From Candidatus Flexicrinis proximus (GTDB lineage: Bacteria > Chloroflexota > Anaerolineae > Aggregatilineales > Phototrophicaceae): 64,000 bases of DNA. The position numbers and the translations under genes were made by a program. The notes under the pieces are model-generated. The model was not told the origin of the DNA. It searched no databases and was given only the letters and a program-made list of their open reading frames with translations. The stretch is from positions 62,001 to 126,000 of the forward strand of contig JADJQF010000018.1 of NCBI GenBank assembly GCA_016712885.1, read 5' to 3'. This document shows, one piece after another, positions 25,877 to 34,271 of the stretch (position 1 is the stretch's first letter; each line of letters begins with the position of its first letter).

Positions 25877-26419
25877 TCAGGCATCGCGGATGCCGGGATA
25901 ACTGGCCAGGGCGATTTTGCGCTTCAGGCGGTCGCGCGAGGCGGGGAGCGCTTCGGCGCCGCTGAGCGTTGACCAGACGGTGGACCAGATCCTGCCGTAT
26001 TCTTCAGGCGTGGCGAAAAAGGTGAACTCGGCACAGCCGAGCTGGTCGCGCCGCCAGTCCGGCTCAGGCGTGGCGTCAAGATACTCCTGAAAGCTGGTCA
26101 GGATCATCCCGACCAGCATCGAAAAAGCCTGTGCCAGTTCGTCCTTGCTCAGGCCCTCGAAGTCCTCACTGGAGAGCAGCGGGGGCTTGGTCTCGCTGGT
26201 GCGGTAGGTCTTTTCTTCGATACCATTCACCGAGCGGGTGCTGGCAATCTCGATATAGCCGGATTCGAGCAGCAGGCGAATGTGCCGGTAAAGCGACGAG
26301 ACGGGGATATCGGGCATCGCTTCGGCGATATGCTGCGTATTGCGTTCGCGGCGCACTAGAGTCTGGATGATCCGAAGCCGAACCGGATGAAGCACTAAGT
26401 TCAGGGCTTTACTTGGCAC
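25877..26419 (-). CDS. ArsR-type winged-helix transcriptional regulator
   Basis: This is a 180-residue DNA-binding protein. The N-terminal ArsR-like helix-turn-helix is seen in LVLHPVRLRIIQTLVRRERNTQHIAEAMP followed by SSLYRHIRLLLESGYIEI. The rest forms a helical ligand or dimer domain (LSKDELAQAFSMLVGMIL...). The start is set at the GTG at 26417-26419, preceded by GAAGGA at good spacing. The open frame continues 53 codons upstream, but that stretch looks non-coding. The effector is unknown. Confidence 0.85.
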   Translation of the reverse strand: MPSKALNLVLHPVRLRIIQTLVRRERNTQHIAEAMPDIPVSSLYRHIRLLLESGYIEIASTRSVNGIEEKTYRTSETKPPLLSSEDFEGLSKDELAQAFSMLVGMILTSFQEYLDATPEPDWRRDQLGCAEFTFFATPEEYGRIWSTVWSTLSGAEALPASRDRLKRKIALASYPGIRDA

Positions 26420-26549
26420 GAATAAAAGTCCTTCGGCGCGCGTAATGATATTGGGTTTAAGGATAACACGCAGGCGCGAAAGTGCCGAAAAATGAGACGG
26501 GCGGCGCGGCCATATTCGCGCGTGACCGGCGTCTGCGTGCGCCGCCACG

Positions 26550-27209
26550 TTACCGGAGGGCGTCGAGATACTCCGCAAACGGCTTCATGGCGAGGCAGGC
26601 CTCGATGACATGCGCGGCGAAATCGTCCGCCAGCACGTCGGCGTCGCTGAGGCGGTGGGTGGCGAGCAGCTGCTTGTGCTTGAGCAGGTCGATGGCCGTA
26701 TGATCGGCGGGATAGCCGCGCGGCGGGACCTTGAGCGTTTCGCCTTCCAGCCCACCCGTCCACTTTTTGAAGGCTTTGGCGTTCAGGATTTTGCGTAAGG
26801 GTTTGTCGTCGGCGGCGATCGCCTCGCGCACGGCGCGGAGATGCTCAGGGGTAGGCTCGTAGAGGCCGGTGGCGACAAACGAGCTGTCGTCCGGTTCCAG
26901 ATGCACGTAATACCACAGGCCTTCGGCTTTGCGGCCACCGCTGCCGATCACTATGCCGACCTGCGTCTTATACGGCGTCTTGTCCTTGCTGAAGCGCACA
27001 TCACGGAAGATGCGGAAGAGACAGTCTTTCGGCTTGGTTGTGCCCAGGTCGAGCACCGGCCCGAAACGTGGGAACAGATCGGTCAGGAAGCCTTCGACGG
27101 CGCGCTGGGAGGCATCATAGCGCGAGCGATTCTCGCTAAACCAGGTCTTGTTGTTGTTGAAACGCAGGTCGAGCAGGAAGTCGAGGGTGGTCTTGAGCGA
27201 CTGCGGCAT
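26550..27209 (-). CDS. DUF2461 family protein
   Basis: This 219-residue cytoplasmic protein belongs to DUF2461. Family hallmarks are the N-terminal FLLDLRFNNNKTWFSENRSRYD, the central RIFRDVRFSKDKTPYKTQVGIVIG and the GLWYYVHLEPDDSSFVATGLYEP strand set. The biochemical role of the family is not established. It is preceded by a hairpin-repeat copy and stands apart from the TlpA-like gene. Confidence 0.93.
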   Translation of the reverse strand: MPQSLKTTLDFLLDLRFNNNKTWFSENRSRYDASQRAVEGFLTDLFPRFGPVLDLGTTKPKDCLFRIFRDVRFSKDKTPYKTQVGIVIGSGGRKAEGLWYYVHLEPDDSSFVATGLYEPTPEHLRAVREAIAADDKPLRKILNAKAFKKWTGGLEGETLKVPPRGYPADHTAIDLLKHKQLLATHRLSDADVLADDFAAHVIEACLAMKPFAEYLDALR

Positions 27210-27282
27210 GATGTTGATCCGTCTCCTGTCTGGCCGGGCGGTACGCGCGCGCCCGGCGAGGCCTGCAGGCTATTATGGGCTT

Positions 27283-27350
27283 TAGTTTGTGGAGTCGCCG
27301 CCTCCACCCCTCCGCGAGGGACTTGCGCCCCTCGACCCCTCATCGAAAGC
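27283..27350. repeat. Hairpin-array repeat, short copy 5
   Basis: This short form of the hairpin array has GTGGAGTCGCCGCCTCCAC-type and GAGGGACTTGCGCCCCTC stems. It lies just past the stop of the TlpA-like gene (27364, minus strand) and is the mirror of the copies at 49366 and 58452. Confidence 0.65.
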
Positions 27351-27363
27351 GCAGAAAACGCTC

Positions 27364-27966
27364 TTAGGAAGCGGGATCGCCGGCAAGCAGGCGCTCAAGG
27401 GTCTGGTCAAGCCAGCCCGGCTGGAACTGGCCGAGCGCAAAATCGACCACGCTGCCGTCCGGGCCAACGATGTAGGTCTGCGGCGCGCCGGTGATGCCGT
27501 AGGCCGCCGTGATATTCAGGCTGGTATCGCTGCCGGTCGGAAAGGTCAGGGCGAATTCGTCGAGGAATTTGCGCGCGGAAGCCTCGTCATCCCGAAAGCT
27601 GACGCCGATCACGCTCACGCCGGAGCCGCGGTACTTTTCCCATGCGGACTGCAATTCCGATGCTTCTTCGCGGCAGCCCATACACCAGCTGCCCCAGAAA
27701 TTGACGACGACGAACTTGCCGCGCTGCTCCGCCAGTGTGAAGGTATCGCCCGAGTACAGCTCGATGCTGAAATCAGGGGCTGGGCCTTGGGTGAGCGGGC
27801 CGGCGTTGCGGCGGATCATCTGCATGCCGATGACCGCGATCAGGGCAAATACGCCGACCGCCATGAACAGCGTGCCGGGAGTGATTACGCGCGACGAGGA
27901 TACGCCAGAAGGCGAATTCAAAGGGACGTCCATAGCTCTACGAATTGGGTTGATGAGCGTATACAT
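27364..27966 (-). CDS. Membrane-anchored thioredoxin-like protein (TlpA/ResA family)
   Basis: This is an extracytoplasmic thiol-disulfide oxidoreductase of up to 200 residues. A single N-terminal membrane anchor (about 31-51) precedes the thioredoxin fold. The active site is WCMGC (Cys95, Cys98), with the family strand FVVVNFWGSW before it and the cis-Pro loop GAPQTYIV after it. Such proteins reduce apocytochrome or other exported thiols. No cytochrome c maturation gene is visible. The start is uncertain: the ATG at 27964-27966 and one at 27931-27933 both lack a strong ribosome site. Confidence 0.9.
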   Translation of the reverse strand: MYTLINPIRRAMDVPLNSPSGVSSSRVITPGTLFMAVGVFALIAVIGMQMIRRNAGPLTQGPAPDFSIELYSGDTFTLAEQRGKFVVVNFWGSWCMGCREEASELQSAWEKYRGSGVSVIGVSFRDDEASARKFLDEFALTFPTGSDTSLNITAAYGITGAPQTYIVGPDGSVVDFALGQFQPGWLDQTLERLLAGDPAS

Positions 27967-28092
27967 TAATGAATGCGACCATTAAACCACAATTCGGGCG
28001 CGCACTGCACGGTTTGGCGCGCTTTACTCATCCATCGTTTAATGACGCGCGAAGCACGCCCCGAGAACCGGCGGGCAGACTCCGGCCGTGCG

Positions 28093-28338
28093 TCAGCCGA
28101 CCGGAACAAGCGCACATTCGGGACAGACCCACCGCACGGCAGCCGCGTTCGCAGCGTCAACGCTGAGCGGCGGCTGGCCACGCGCGCGCATCACGCGAAA
28201 GAACAGCGCAATCACCAACAGGATCAGAATCAGGCCGATGACCACCAGCGGCGTGCCTACCGGCCGGCCAAAAAACAGCATGCGGCGGCGCACAATCCGG
28301 CGGGTCTGGCGGCGTATCATGCGGCGGCGTGGAAACAT
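28093..28338 (-). CDS. Small membrane protein with Arg-rich N-terminus and CPEC tail
   Basis: An 81-residue hypothetical protein. The N-terminus is strongly basic (MFPRRRMIRRQTRRIVRRR) and is followed by one transmembrane helix (about 30-48). The tail ends in WVCPECALVPVG, a half zinc-ribbon-like knuckle. A GAGGGTGCC ribosome site five bases before the ATG supports translation. Positive-inside topology puts the Arg cluster in the cytoplasm. Function unknown. Confidence 0.6.
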   Translation of the reverse strand: MFPRRRMIRRQTRRIVRRRMLFFGRPVGTPLVVIGLILILLVIALFFRVMRARGQPPLSVDAANAAAVRWVCPECALVPVG

Positions 28339-28408
28339 GGCACCCTCGGAAAATCAGGCTCAAACGTTCACTGCGGCAGTATATCACCTGGCAGCGGCAA
28401 GGAAATTG

Positions 28409-28915
28409 CTACCCCTGCTGCGCCTTGCGTTCGTTCAGAAACCGGGTGAAGTCGATGTCACCAGGCGACTGACCGCAGGTGGTGAGAATGGCGGCGGCTT
28501 CGCTGCGGTGCTGTGTCCCGTGGTTGACGAGGTGAAAGAGACAATGCCACAAGACGCGCTCGCGCTGGACGCCGCCCCCTACCTCATAGCGCACGATTCG
28601 CAGCATGTCCTCGTCGCGCAGACTGTCGAGATAGCTCCACATGGCCGCTTCTTCTTCCTGCCAGCGCTGGCGCACCGTCGCCACACTCGGAAAATCGACT
28701 GCCCTTAGCTCCGACCAGAAATCCTGCCCTTGCAGCAGAAGCCGCCACAGCCGTTCGCCGTGCAGGGTATGCACAAGCGTCCCCTGCAGACTGCCGAAGC
28801 TGTGCGGCGCTGGCGCGGTGAACTGCTCCGCGCTGACATTCTCAGCACGGTCCAGCAGCATGTGGTTCGCCCAGTAGTTGTAGTCGAATAACTCCCGGAT
28901 ATCCTGGTGTCTCAT
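28409..28915 (-). CDS. DinB family protein
   Basis: This is a 168-residue four-helix-bundle protein of the DinB/YfiT superfamily. Helix patterns are ELFDYNYWANHMLLDRAENV, a His in LVHTLHGERLW and the third-helix pair LFHLVNHGTQHRSE, which supply the three-His metal site of the family. Many members are metal-dependent thiol or mycothiol/bacillithiol transferases; the exact substrate is unknown. The ATG at 28913-28915 is preceded by AGGATGACC. The frame also allows a start two codons earlier. Confidence 0.88.
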   Translation of the reverse strand: MRHQDIRELFDYNYWANHMLLDRAENVSAEQFTAPAPHSFGSLQGTLVHTLHGERLWRLLLQGQDFWSELRAVDFPSVATVRQRWQEEEAAMWSYLDSLRDEDMLRIVRYEVGGGVQRERVLWHCLFHLVNHGTQHRSEAAAILTTCGQSPGDIDFTRFLNERKAQQG

Positions 28916-29292
28916 GGTCATCCTGTAGTGCACGGCCGCCGGTAACCTTCACCGGTGATTATAGCGCGGCAGGAGTGGCGCCTTCGACCGCCCGATCACC
29001 TGGCGGTATTCAGGTTTTTTGCACGGCATAATTCATGAGCGCAACGCCCGATTCGTAGGTCTCGGACGACAAGAACCGCTGGAGTGCAAACGCCGCCACC
29101 GGGGTTTGGGTTGGAATCGCAACGAAAGCAGAGAACACACTCCAGAACAGAATAGATCATTTGTTCTAATCCGTCAAGTTAGAGTATTCAAACCTTCCGC
29201 TGGTGGGATAGTGCTGGAGACCTGATGGGGCGGCCGGGGATCGACGGTATAATGATGCAGGCAATGTCCGGCAAACACAGACGAGGTCCCCC
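28916..29292. other. Divergent intergenic region
   Basis: This 377-bp gap separates two divergent DinB-fold genes. It holds a CCGGT/ACCGG mini-hairpin near 28938 and a TATAAT at 29248-29253 that could serve the plus-strand gene 40 bp downstream. A 68-codon frame at 29019-29225 has no ribosome site or protein-like content and is rejected. Confidence 0.4.
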
Positions 29293-30165
29293 ATGCGCGC
29301 TGCGACCGATTTCAGCGAACTTTTGTCATTGATCCGGACGGCGCGCGGCCTGGAGGCCGGCGGCTATAACGGGTTAGCCAAGCTGGTGTGGGCCTTGGCC
29401 TACTCCGCCGAAATTCAGGCCACGAACGCGGCCGGCATCCCGCGTGGCGCGGCACTGGACGCTGCCCTCGGGCATCTGCTCGAAACCTTGAAAGCCGATG
29501 GGGTGGGCGAAGCGATCACCGGCGCGTTCGAGAAGGGCTGGCAGGCCGTCCGCGCCGACCGCACCGTCCCGTTCACCGACATCCCGGAGGTCCACGTCAG
29601 CCGCACGACCGGCGAAATCTACCTCGGCCAGCCGCCGGAGGTCGGCGCGGGCAGCGATCACCGGCTGGCGCTGCGCGAGTTCAAGCCGGTCTGGTATCTC
29701 GACGCCCTGACGCCGGCAGAGGTCGTGGTGGCGCTGGAGCAAAACCCGGCCGTGATCCAGTCGCAGCTCGACGGGCTGACCGCCGCACAGCTTGTGGTGG
29801 CGCCCGCCGCCGGCGAATGGAACATGCACCAGCTGCTGGCGCATATCCTGATGGCGCAGGAGCTGCTGGCGGAGCGCGTCGCGCTGATCGCGGCGCACGA
29901 CAATCCTGACCTGGCCAGCCGTGCCGTGTGGGCGCAGCGCGACCAGGAGGTGCTGTCTACCGGCGATGTGCTGGAGCGCTATCTCGATTCGCGCGGGGCA
30001 CTGGTCGCCCGCCTGAAGGCGCTGCCCGCGGCCGACTGGTGGCGGCCGGGCTGGCATACCGAATTCGGCGCGCAGACGCTGCTCTCGCAGGCGACCTATT
30101 TCGCCCGTCACGAGGTGTCGCACCTGCCGCAGTTCGCGGAAATCCGGCGCGCGATCGGCCTGTGA
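29293..30165 (+). CDS. DinB-fold protein with N-terminal extension
   Basis: A 290-residue cytoplasmic protein. The C-terminal half (about 135-290) has the DinB four-helix pattern: an AGEWNMHQLLAHILMAQELL helix and a final YFARHEVSHLPQFAEIRRA helix that give the His ligands. The N-terminal 130 residues form a separate helical module (LIRTARGLEAGGYNGLAKLVWALAYS) with no recognised family. The ATG at 29293 lies after CGAGG. It is immediately upstream of the DNA methyltransferase gene but that gene has its own promoter. Confidence 0.78.
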   Translation: MRAATDFSELLSLIRTARGLEAGGYNGLAKLVWALAYSAEIQATNAAGIPRGAALDAALGHLLETLKADGVGEAITGAFEKGWQAVRADRTVPFTDIPEVHVSRTTGEIYLGQPPEVGAGSDHRLALREFKPVWYLDALTPAEVVVALEQNPAVIQSQLDGLTAAQLVVAPAAGEWNMHQLLAHILMAQELLAERVALIAAHDNPDLASRAVWAQRDQEVLSTGDVLERYLDSRGALVARLKALPAADWWRPGWHTEFGAQTLLSQATYFARHEVSHLPQFAEIRRAIGL

Positions 30166-30179
30166 GGCTAACCGCCCCT

Positions 30180-30208
30180 GTGACCGCTGTCACCGGCGGC
30201 GCTATAAT
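30180..30208 (+). promoter_or_regulatory. Promoter of DNA methyltransferase gene, leaderless
   Basis: GTGACC at 30180-30185 (four of six match to TTGACA) and TATAAT at 30203-30208 are separated by the ideal 17 bp. The ATG follows seven bases after the -10 box, so transcription is predicted to start at the start codon itself. No ribosome-binding site is present. Confidence 0.65.
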
Positions 30209-30214
30209 GGGACC

Positions 30215-31312
30215 ATGCAAATGCTGCCTCTCGATACCATCCTGCACGGCGACTGTTTACGCGTGCTGGCCGGCTTGCCCGACCAGTCGGTAGACCTTGT
30301 GTTTGCCGACCCGCCGTATTACCTTCAGCTCCAGAACGCGCTGCTGCGCCCGAACCAGACCGAAGTGGACGCGGTAGACGATGCGTGGGACCAATTCGAC
30401 GATTTTGCCGCTTACGACCGGTTTACGCGCGCGTGGCTGGCGGAGTGCCGGCGCGTCCTGAAAGACACCGGCGCGATCTGGGTGATCGGCAGCTATCACA
30501 ACATCTTCCGCGTCGGCACGGCGATGCAGGATCTGGGGTTCTGGGTACTGGGCGATGTGCTGTGGGTCAAGAACAACCCGATGCCTAACTTCCGCGGCGT
30601 GCGCTTCACGAATGCGCACGAGACGCTGATCTGGGCGAAAAGGTCGAAGGATCAGAAGAAGTACACCTTCAACTATCACGGCATGAAAGCGCTCAACGAC
30701 GGGCTGCAGATGCGTTCGGACTGGCTGCTGCCGATCTGCACGGGGGCGGAGCGGCTGACAGATGCCGACGGCCGCAAAATCCACAGCACGCAAAAACCGG
30801 AAGCCCTGCTCTACCGCGTGCTGCTGGCGACCAGCAGCCCAGGCGACATCGTGCTGGATCCGTTTTTCGGCACGGGGACGACCGGCGCGGTGGCCAAGAA
30901 ACTGGGGCGGCATTATATCGGAATCGAACGCGACCCGATCTATATCGAAGCGGCGACTCGGCGGCTGGCGGCGATTTCAGCGGTGGACGCCGACGATGAG
31001 GCGCTCGGCCAGCGGTTCAGCCCGCGCGCCCAGCCACGAGTCAGGTTCGCCTCGCTGCTGGAACTCGGGATGCTGCACCCCGGCCAGAACATTTATTTCA
31101 ACGCGGACACCAGCCGTCCGGCGACGGTGCTGGCGGATGGACGGCTGCGCACGCCGGACGGCCAGCGCGGGAGCATCCACCAGTTAGGCGCGGCGCTTTC
31201 CAATACGCCAAGCTGCAACGGCTGGGAGCGCTGGTACTACGTCGATGGGGAACTGCTGCGCCCGATCGATGCACTGCGACAGAAAATACGCGAAATCCCG
31301 CTGACTCCATAG
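30215..31312 (+). CDS. ccrM: CcrM-type adenine-N6 DNA methyltransferase
   Basis: This is a solitary beta-class N6-adenine DNA methyltransferase of 365 residues, very close in layout to CcrM, whose target is GANTC. Motif IV is DPPYY (32-36), where CcrM usually has DPPYN. The following AVDDAWDQFDDFAAYDRFTRAWL, GAIWVIGSYHNIFRVG and NPMPNFRGVRFTNAHETLIWA segments match CcrM closely. Motif I is DPFFGTGTTG near 215-224. The C-terminal RAMA domain (about 275-350, with SIHQLGAALSNTPSCNGWERWYY) is also CcrM-like. No restriction endonuclease gene is adjacent, so an epigenetic role is more likely than restriction-modification. GANTC specificity is inferred from homology. Confidence 0.93.
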   Translation: MQMLPLDTILHGDCLRVLAGLPDQSVDLVFADPPYYLQLQNALLRPNQTEVDAVDDAWDQFDDFAAYDRFTRAWLAECRRVLKDTGAIWVIGSYHNIFRVGTAMQDLGFWVLGDVLWVKNNPMPNFRGVRFTNAHETLIWAKRSKDQKKYTFNYHGMKALNDGLQMRSDWLLPICTGAERLTDADGRKIHSTQKPEALLYRVLLATSSPGDIVLDPFFGTGTTGAVAKKLGRHYIGIERDPIYIEAATRRLAAISAVDADDEALGQRFSPRAQPRVRFASLLELGMLHPGQNIYFNADTSRPATVLADGRLRTPDGQRGSIHQLGAALSNTPSCNGWERWYYVDGELLRPIDALRQKIREIPLTP

Positions 31313-31330
31313 CAGCACCGGTAAACGAAA

Positions 31331-31353
31331 AGACCCCGCGGTTGCGAGGCCTT
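31331..31353. terminator. Bidirectional intrinsic terminator
   Basis: CCCCGC (31334-31339) and GCGAGG (31344-31349) form a 6-bp stem with a GGTT loop. The minus strand continues with TCTTTTCG and the plus strand with CCTTTGC. It lies between the convergent methyltransferase and UbiA genes. Confidence 0.65.
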
Positions 31354-31378
31354 TGCAGTGATACGGGATACCGGCGGG

Positions 31379-32293
31379 TCAGCCGGTGATCTGGGTGATG
31401 ACGGCGACGACCAGCCAGGCCAGCATGATGGCATTGAAGACGATCAGGCCGCGAATCTGCATGGCCGCGCCCGCGACGTCGACGGTCGAGCCGCGCATAT
31501 CGCCTTTGGGGCGGACCAGCATACTGGCGAGGATGGCGACGATGGCGACCGCGCCGAGCCAGACCGGGAACAGGTTCTGCACGATGGCGATCAGCAGCGA
31601 CCCGATGCCCAGGCCGATGGTGATCCAGATGGCGATGCGGGTGTTGCTCTCGCCCAGAATGATTGAGGTGTTCTTGAGGCCGGCGGCCTTGTCCATTTCG
31701 TAGTCGCGGAGCTGGTTATAGAGCTGGCCGTAGACCGACCAGAGCGTCACGCCGGCGACGACGAACCAGGCGAGACCCGGCGCGTTGTGATAGGTGAAAT
31801 AGCCGGCCAGCATCAGCAGGCCGCTGAGCATCAGCGAGTGCGAGACGATATCGGTGACCGGCCAGGCTTTGAGCCGGATCGGTTTCCAGGAATACAGGTG
31901 CGAAAGCAGCAGCGTCAGGCCGCCGATGATGAACGGCCACGCGCCGCCGAAGGCATACAGCAGCATGGTCAGGGCGGCGACGACACGGCAGGCGGTATAG
32001 CCCGCGCGGACGCTGATCAGGCCAGACGTCACCGGATTGCGCTTGGCGCGGTCCGGGTCCAGCGCGTCGTCCGGCGCATCTTCGATATCGTTGATCATGA
32101 AGGCATAGGCGACGACCAGCACGTTAGCCGCCATCACGGCCAGCAGGCGCAGGTCGACGCCCTGACCATTGGCCAGCGCCTTGAGCGCGAGCAGTGCGCC
32201 CATCAGGGTCAATGGGATCACGAACGGGACGTGTTCCTGCCAGCGCGAGAGCTGGATCAAGGCAGTAACTCGGTTGGACATCGTGGTCGGCAT
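31379..32293 (-). CDS. UbiA family prenyltransferase
   Basis: A 304-residue integral membrane enzyme with about eight to nine helices. The two Asp-rich, Mg-diphosphate-binding motifs are present: NDIEDAPDDALDPDRAKRNP (68-87) and YNQLRDYEMDKAAG (about 180-193). The family transfers a prenyl group to an aromatic or other acceptor in quinone, heme or chlorophyll synthesis. The acceptor cannot be told here because no pathway genes are adjacent. The ATG at 32291-32293 has AAAGG upstream. Confidence 0.92.
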   Translation of the reverse strand: MPTTMSNRVTALIQLSRWQEHVPFVIPLTLMGALLALKALANGQGVDLRLLAVMAANVLVVAYAFMINDIEDAPDDALDPDRAKRNPVTSGLISVRAGYTACRVVAALTMLLYAFGGAWPFIIGGLTLLLSHLYSWKPIRLKAWPVTDIVSHSLMLSGLLMLAGYFTYHNAPGLAWFVVAGVTLWSVYGQLYNQLRDYEMDKAAGLKNTSIILGESNTRIAIWITIGLGIGSLLIAIVQNLFPVWLGAVAIVAILASMLVRPKGDMRGSTVDVAGAAMQIRGLIVFNAIMLAWLVVAVITQITG

Positions 32294-32407
32294 ATCAAAA
32301 ACCTTTGCCTGCGGCTCTCACCGCTCACTTATATTGCAGCGAATACTATAACACAGGTACGCAACCGCAGATACGCGGGTTGCGCTGGCGCCGGGGCGCA
32401 GGCCCGC

Positions 32408-32995
32408 TTATTCGCGGGCGTGGCGCAGCTTGGGGAAATAGGGGGCCGCCGCACGCATCAGGGCGCGCGCGCCTTCGATCAGGGTTGCGCCGCCGGCGGT
32501 CACCGCGACTTCGCCGCGCCGGGCCACGAGACGGGTATGAATCCGCTGATCGGCCTTCGCCACCGGATGATAGGCCATCAGCAGCGTCCAGTCCGCCCCA
32601 AACGCCGACCGAATCACCCCTAGCAGCCGGTGCAGGACGGCCTGCGTCTCGATGTCGATACACTCGTGCGGCTCGTACAGCGCCGGCCCGCGCTTGGTCA
32701 GGTCGCCGGGATACAGGGTATGATGGGCGATCAGTTCGTTCCACAGGTCGAGCAGCGCGGCCGGCAGCGACAGCCGCTCGCCGACGCGCTCGTGGTTTTC
32801 GCCCCAGACAAGCTCCGCCGTCCAATGCGTGGCATCTTCGCGGCCGATGGCTTCGACGCCCAGCCGGGCATCGGGCGTGCCGCGCGCGGCCAGGTCGCCC
32901 AGGACTGCCTGCCAGCTGATCCAGGCGGTCGGATAGCGGAAGGCGACCGGCTGGATCACCTGCGTGCCGAAATCATCGCTCGAGTCAGCGCTCAT
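32408..32995 (-). CDS. Hypothetical protein overlapping an alpha/beta hydrolase gene
   Basis: A 195-residue protein I do not recognise. It has no signal peptide or membrane segment. Central features are LPAALLDLWNELIAHHTLYPGDLTKRGP and an acid/His-bearing segment ALYEPHECIDIETQAVLHR. The ATG at 32993-32995 lies inside the last 11 bases of the upstream hydrolase gene, with GGAGCC as ribosome site, so the pair is translationally coupled. The open frame runs 64 codons further upstream inside the hydrolase gene but is only a shadow there. Confidence 0.75.
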   Translation of the reverse strand: MSADSSDDFGTQVIQPVAFRYPTAWISWQAVLGDLAARGTPDARLGVEAIGREDATHWTAELVWGENHERVGERLSLPAALLDLWNELIAHHTLYPGDLTKRGPALYEPHECIDIETQAVLHRLLGVIRSAFGADWTLLMAYHPVAKADQRIHTRLVARRGEVAVTAGGATLIEGARALMRAAAPYFPKLRHARE

Positions 32996-34220
32996 GATAC
33001 AGGCTCCACGCCAGGAAACGGTCGAGGTCGTACTGGGTGAGCTGTGCGCCCAGGCCCCCAGGCGCGCCGTCGAAGGCGTGGTGGGCCCACGGCAGCCGCA
33101 GCAGCGCCACCGGCACGCCGGCACGCCGCAGCGCCCAGCGCAGGACTTCGCTGTTGATGGCGTAGACCAGGCCGTCTTTCTGGCCATGGATCAGGAGGGT
33201 TGCCGGCGACTCGTGGCTGACGTGATTCAGCGGGCTGGCAAAATGGTAGTTTTCCGGCACTTCGGTGAGGTCGCCACCCATCAGCCGTTCGATGCGCGGG
33301 TCGACTTTTTCACCGACCATCGACAGGTTGGACGGGGGGTAAATGCCGACCACCGCGCTGACGCGAGTATCGGCGTGTTCTCCCCGGGCCTGGTAGGCTG
33401 TGGACAGGGCGATATGCCCGCCGCTGCTGCGGCCAAGCAGGGCGATCCGGTTCGCGTCGACCCCAAATTCGGCGGCATGGGCGCGCACCCAGCGGATAGC
33501 GGCACGGCAGTCATCCAATTGGCCGGGCCAGCGCACCTCGTTGATAAACCGGTATTGAATGTCGAAAACGGCGTAACCTTTGGTCGCGAGCGCCATATCG
33601 TGCGCGGTAAATATCCAGCTTTTGTCGCCGGACGACCAGGCGCCGGGATGCAGCACGATCACGGCGGGCAGGAGCGGTGCTGACCCGCCCTCCGCCGGTT
33701 GGGGCGCGTGCTTCGGTCGGTAAACGTCGAGCTTGAGGGCGCGCGAGGGGCGCTCGCAGTAGACGATATCGCGCTCGACCGTGACGGCGTAGCGGTCGGT
33801 GCGGTGGGCGGTGAAACTGCGGCGCAGCGACCAGCGTTTAGGCTGGCACTGAGTCAGCGCGCCAGGGTTGATGTCCGCCTCGTAATTCTTGCCCAGCGCG
33901 CCGTGCATTTCCTTGTTCATGTTGGCGACCGCGCGCCGGACGTTCAGCACCGGCAGCAGCGACATGACCGACCCGATGCTGCCAAGCGTCAGGGCCACCG
34001 GCGACTTGAAGCGCCAGCCTGCCGCGCCGACCGCGCCGCCGATCAGCGCGGGGACGCCGGGAAATTCGTTGAGCGCCATCTGCGTGATCCAGGTACGGGC
34101 GGAGATGCGCGGCAGCATCGAGAGCATGCCGAGCGCGGCGCTGCCGAGGCCGAGGGTCGAGAGTGTGAGGCGAAATGCGCGTGTCATCATGGACGGGTTA
34201 TCAGTCAAATCCTGTTTCAT
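32985..34220 (-). CDS. Alpha/beta hydrolase with N-terminal membrane segments
   Basis: A 411-residue protein. The first 110 residues carry two or three hydrophobic segments (TLGLGSAALGMLSML, PALIGGAVGAAGW, SPVALTLGSIGSVMSLLPVL). The rest is an esterase/lipase domain of the BD-FAE/hormone-sensitive type: HPGAW oxyanion motif, nucleophile elbow GRSSGGH, acid in HGQKDGLVY and His in PWAHHAFDG. It presumably hydrolyses an ester at the membrane. It is coupled to the hypothetical gene that overlaps its 3' end. Confidence 0.87.
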   Translation of the reverse strand: MKQDLTDNPSMMTRAFRLTLSTLGLGSAALGMLSMLPRISARTWITQMALNEFPGVPALIGGAVGAAGWRFKSPVALTLGSIGSVMSLLPVLNVRRAVANMNKEMHGALGKNYEADINPGALTQCQPKRWSLRRSFTAHRTDRYAVTVERDIVYCERPSRALKLDVYRPKHAPQPAEGGSAPLLPAVIVLHPGAWSSGDKSWIFTAHDMALATKGYAVFDIQYRFINEVRWPGQLDDCRAAIRWVRAHAAEFGVDANRIALLGRSSGGHIALSTAYQARGEHADTRVSAVVGIYPPSNLSMVGEKVDPRIERLMGGDLTEVPENYHFASPLNHVSHESPATLLIHGQKDGLVYAINSEVLRWALRRAGVPVALLRLPWAHHAFDGAPGGLGAQLTQYDLDRFLAWSLYHER

Positions 34221-34271
34221 CTGACCTATTGTACAACGGATGTCGATTTCATACGGAGGTCACGCGCGCCC

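Noticed and set aside
29019..29225. 68-codon plus-strand frame in the DinB gap
   Set aside because: No ribosome site, no protein-like composition.
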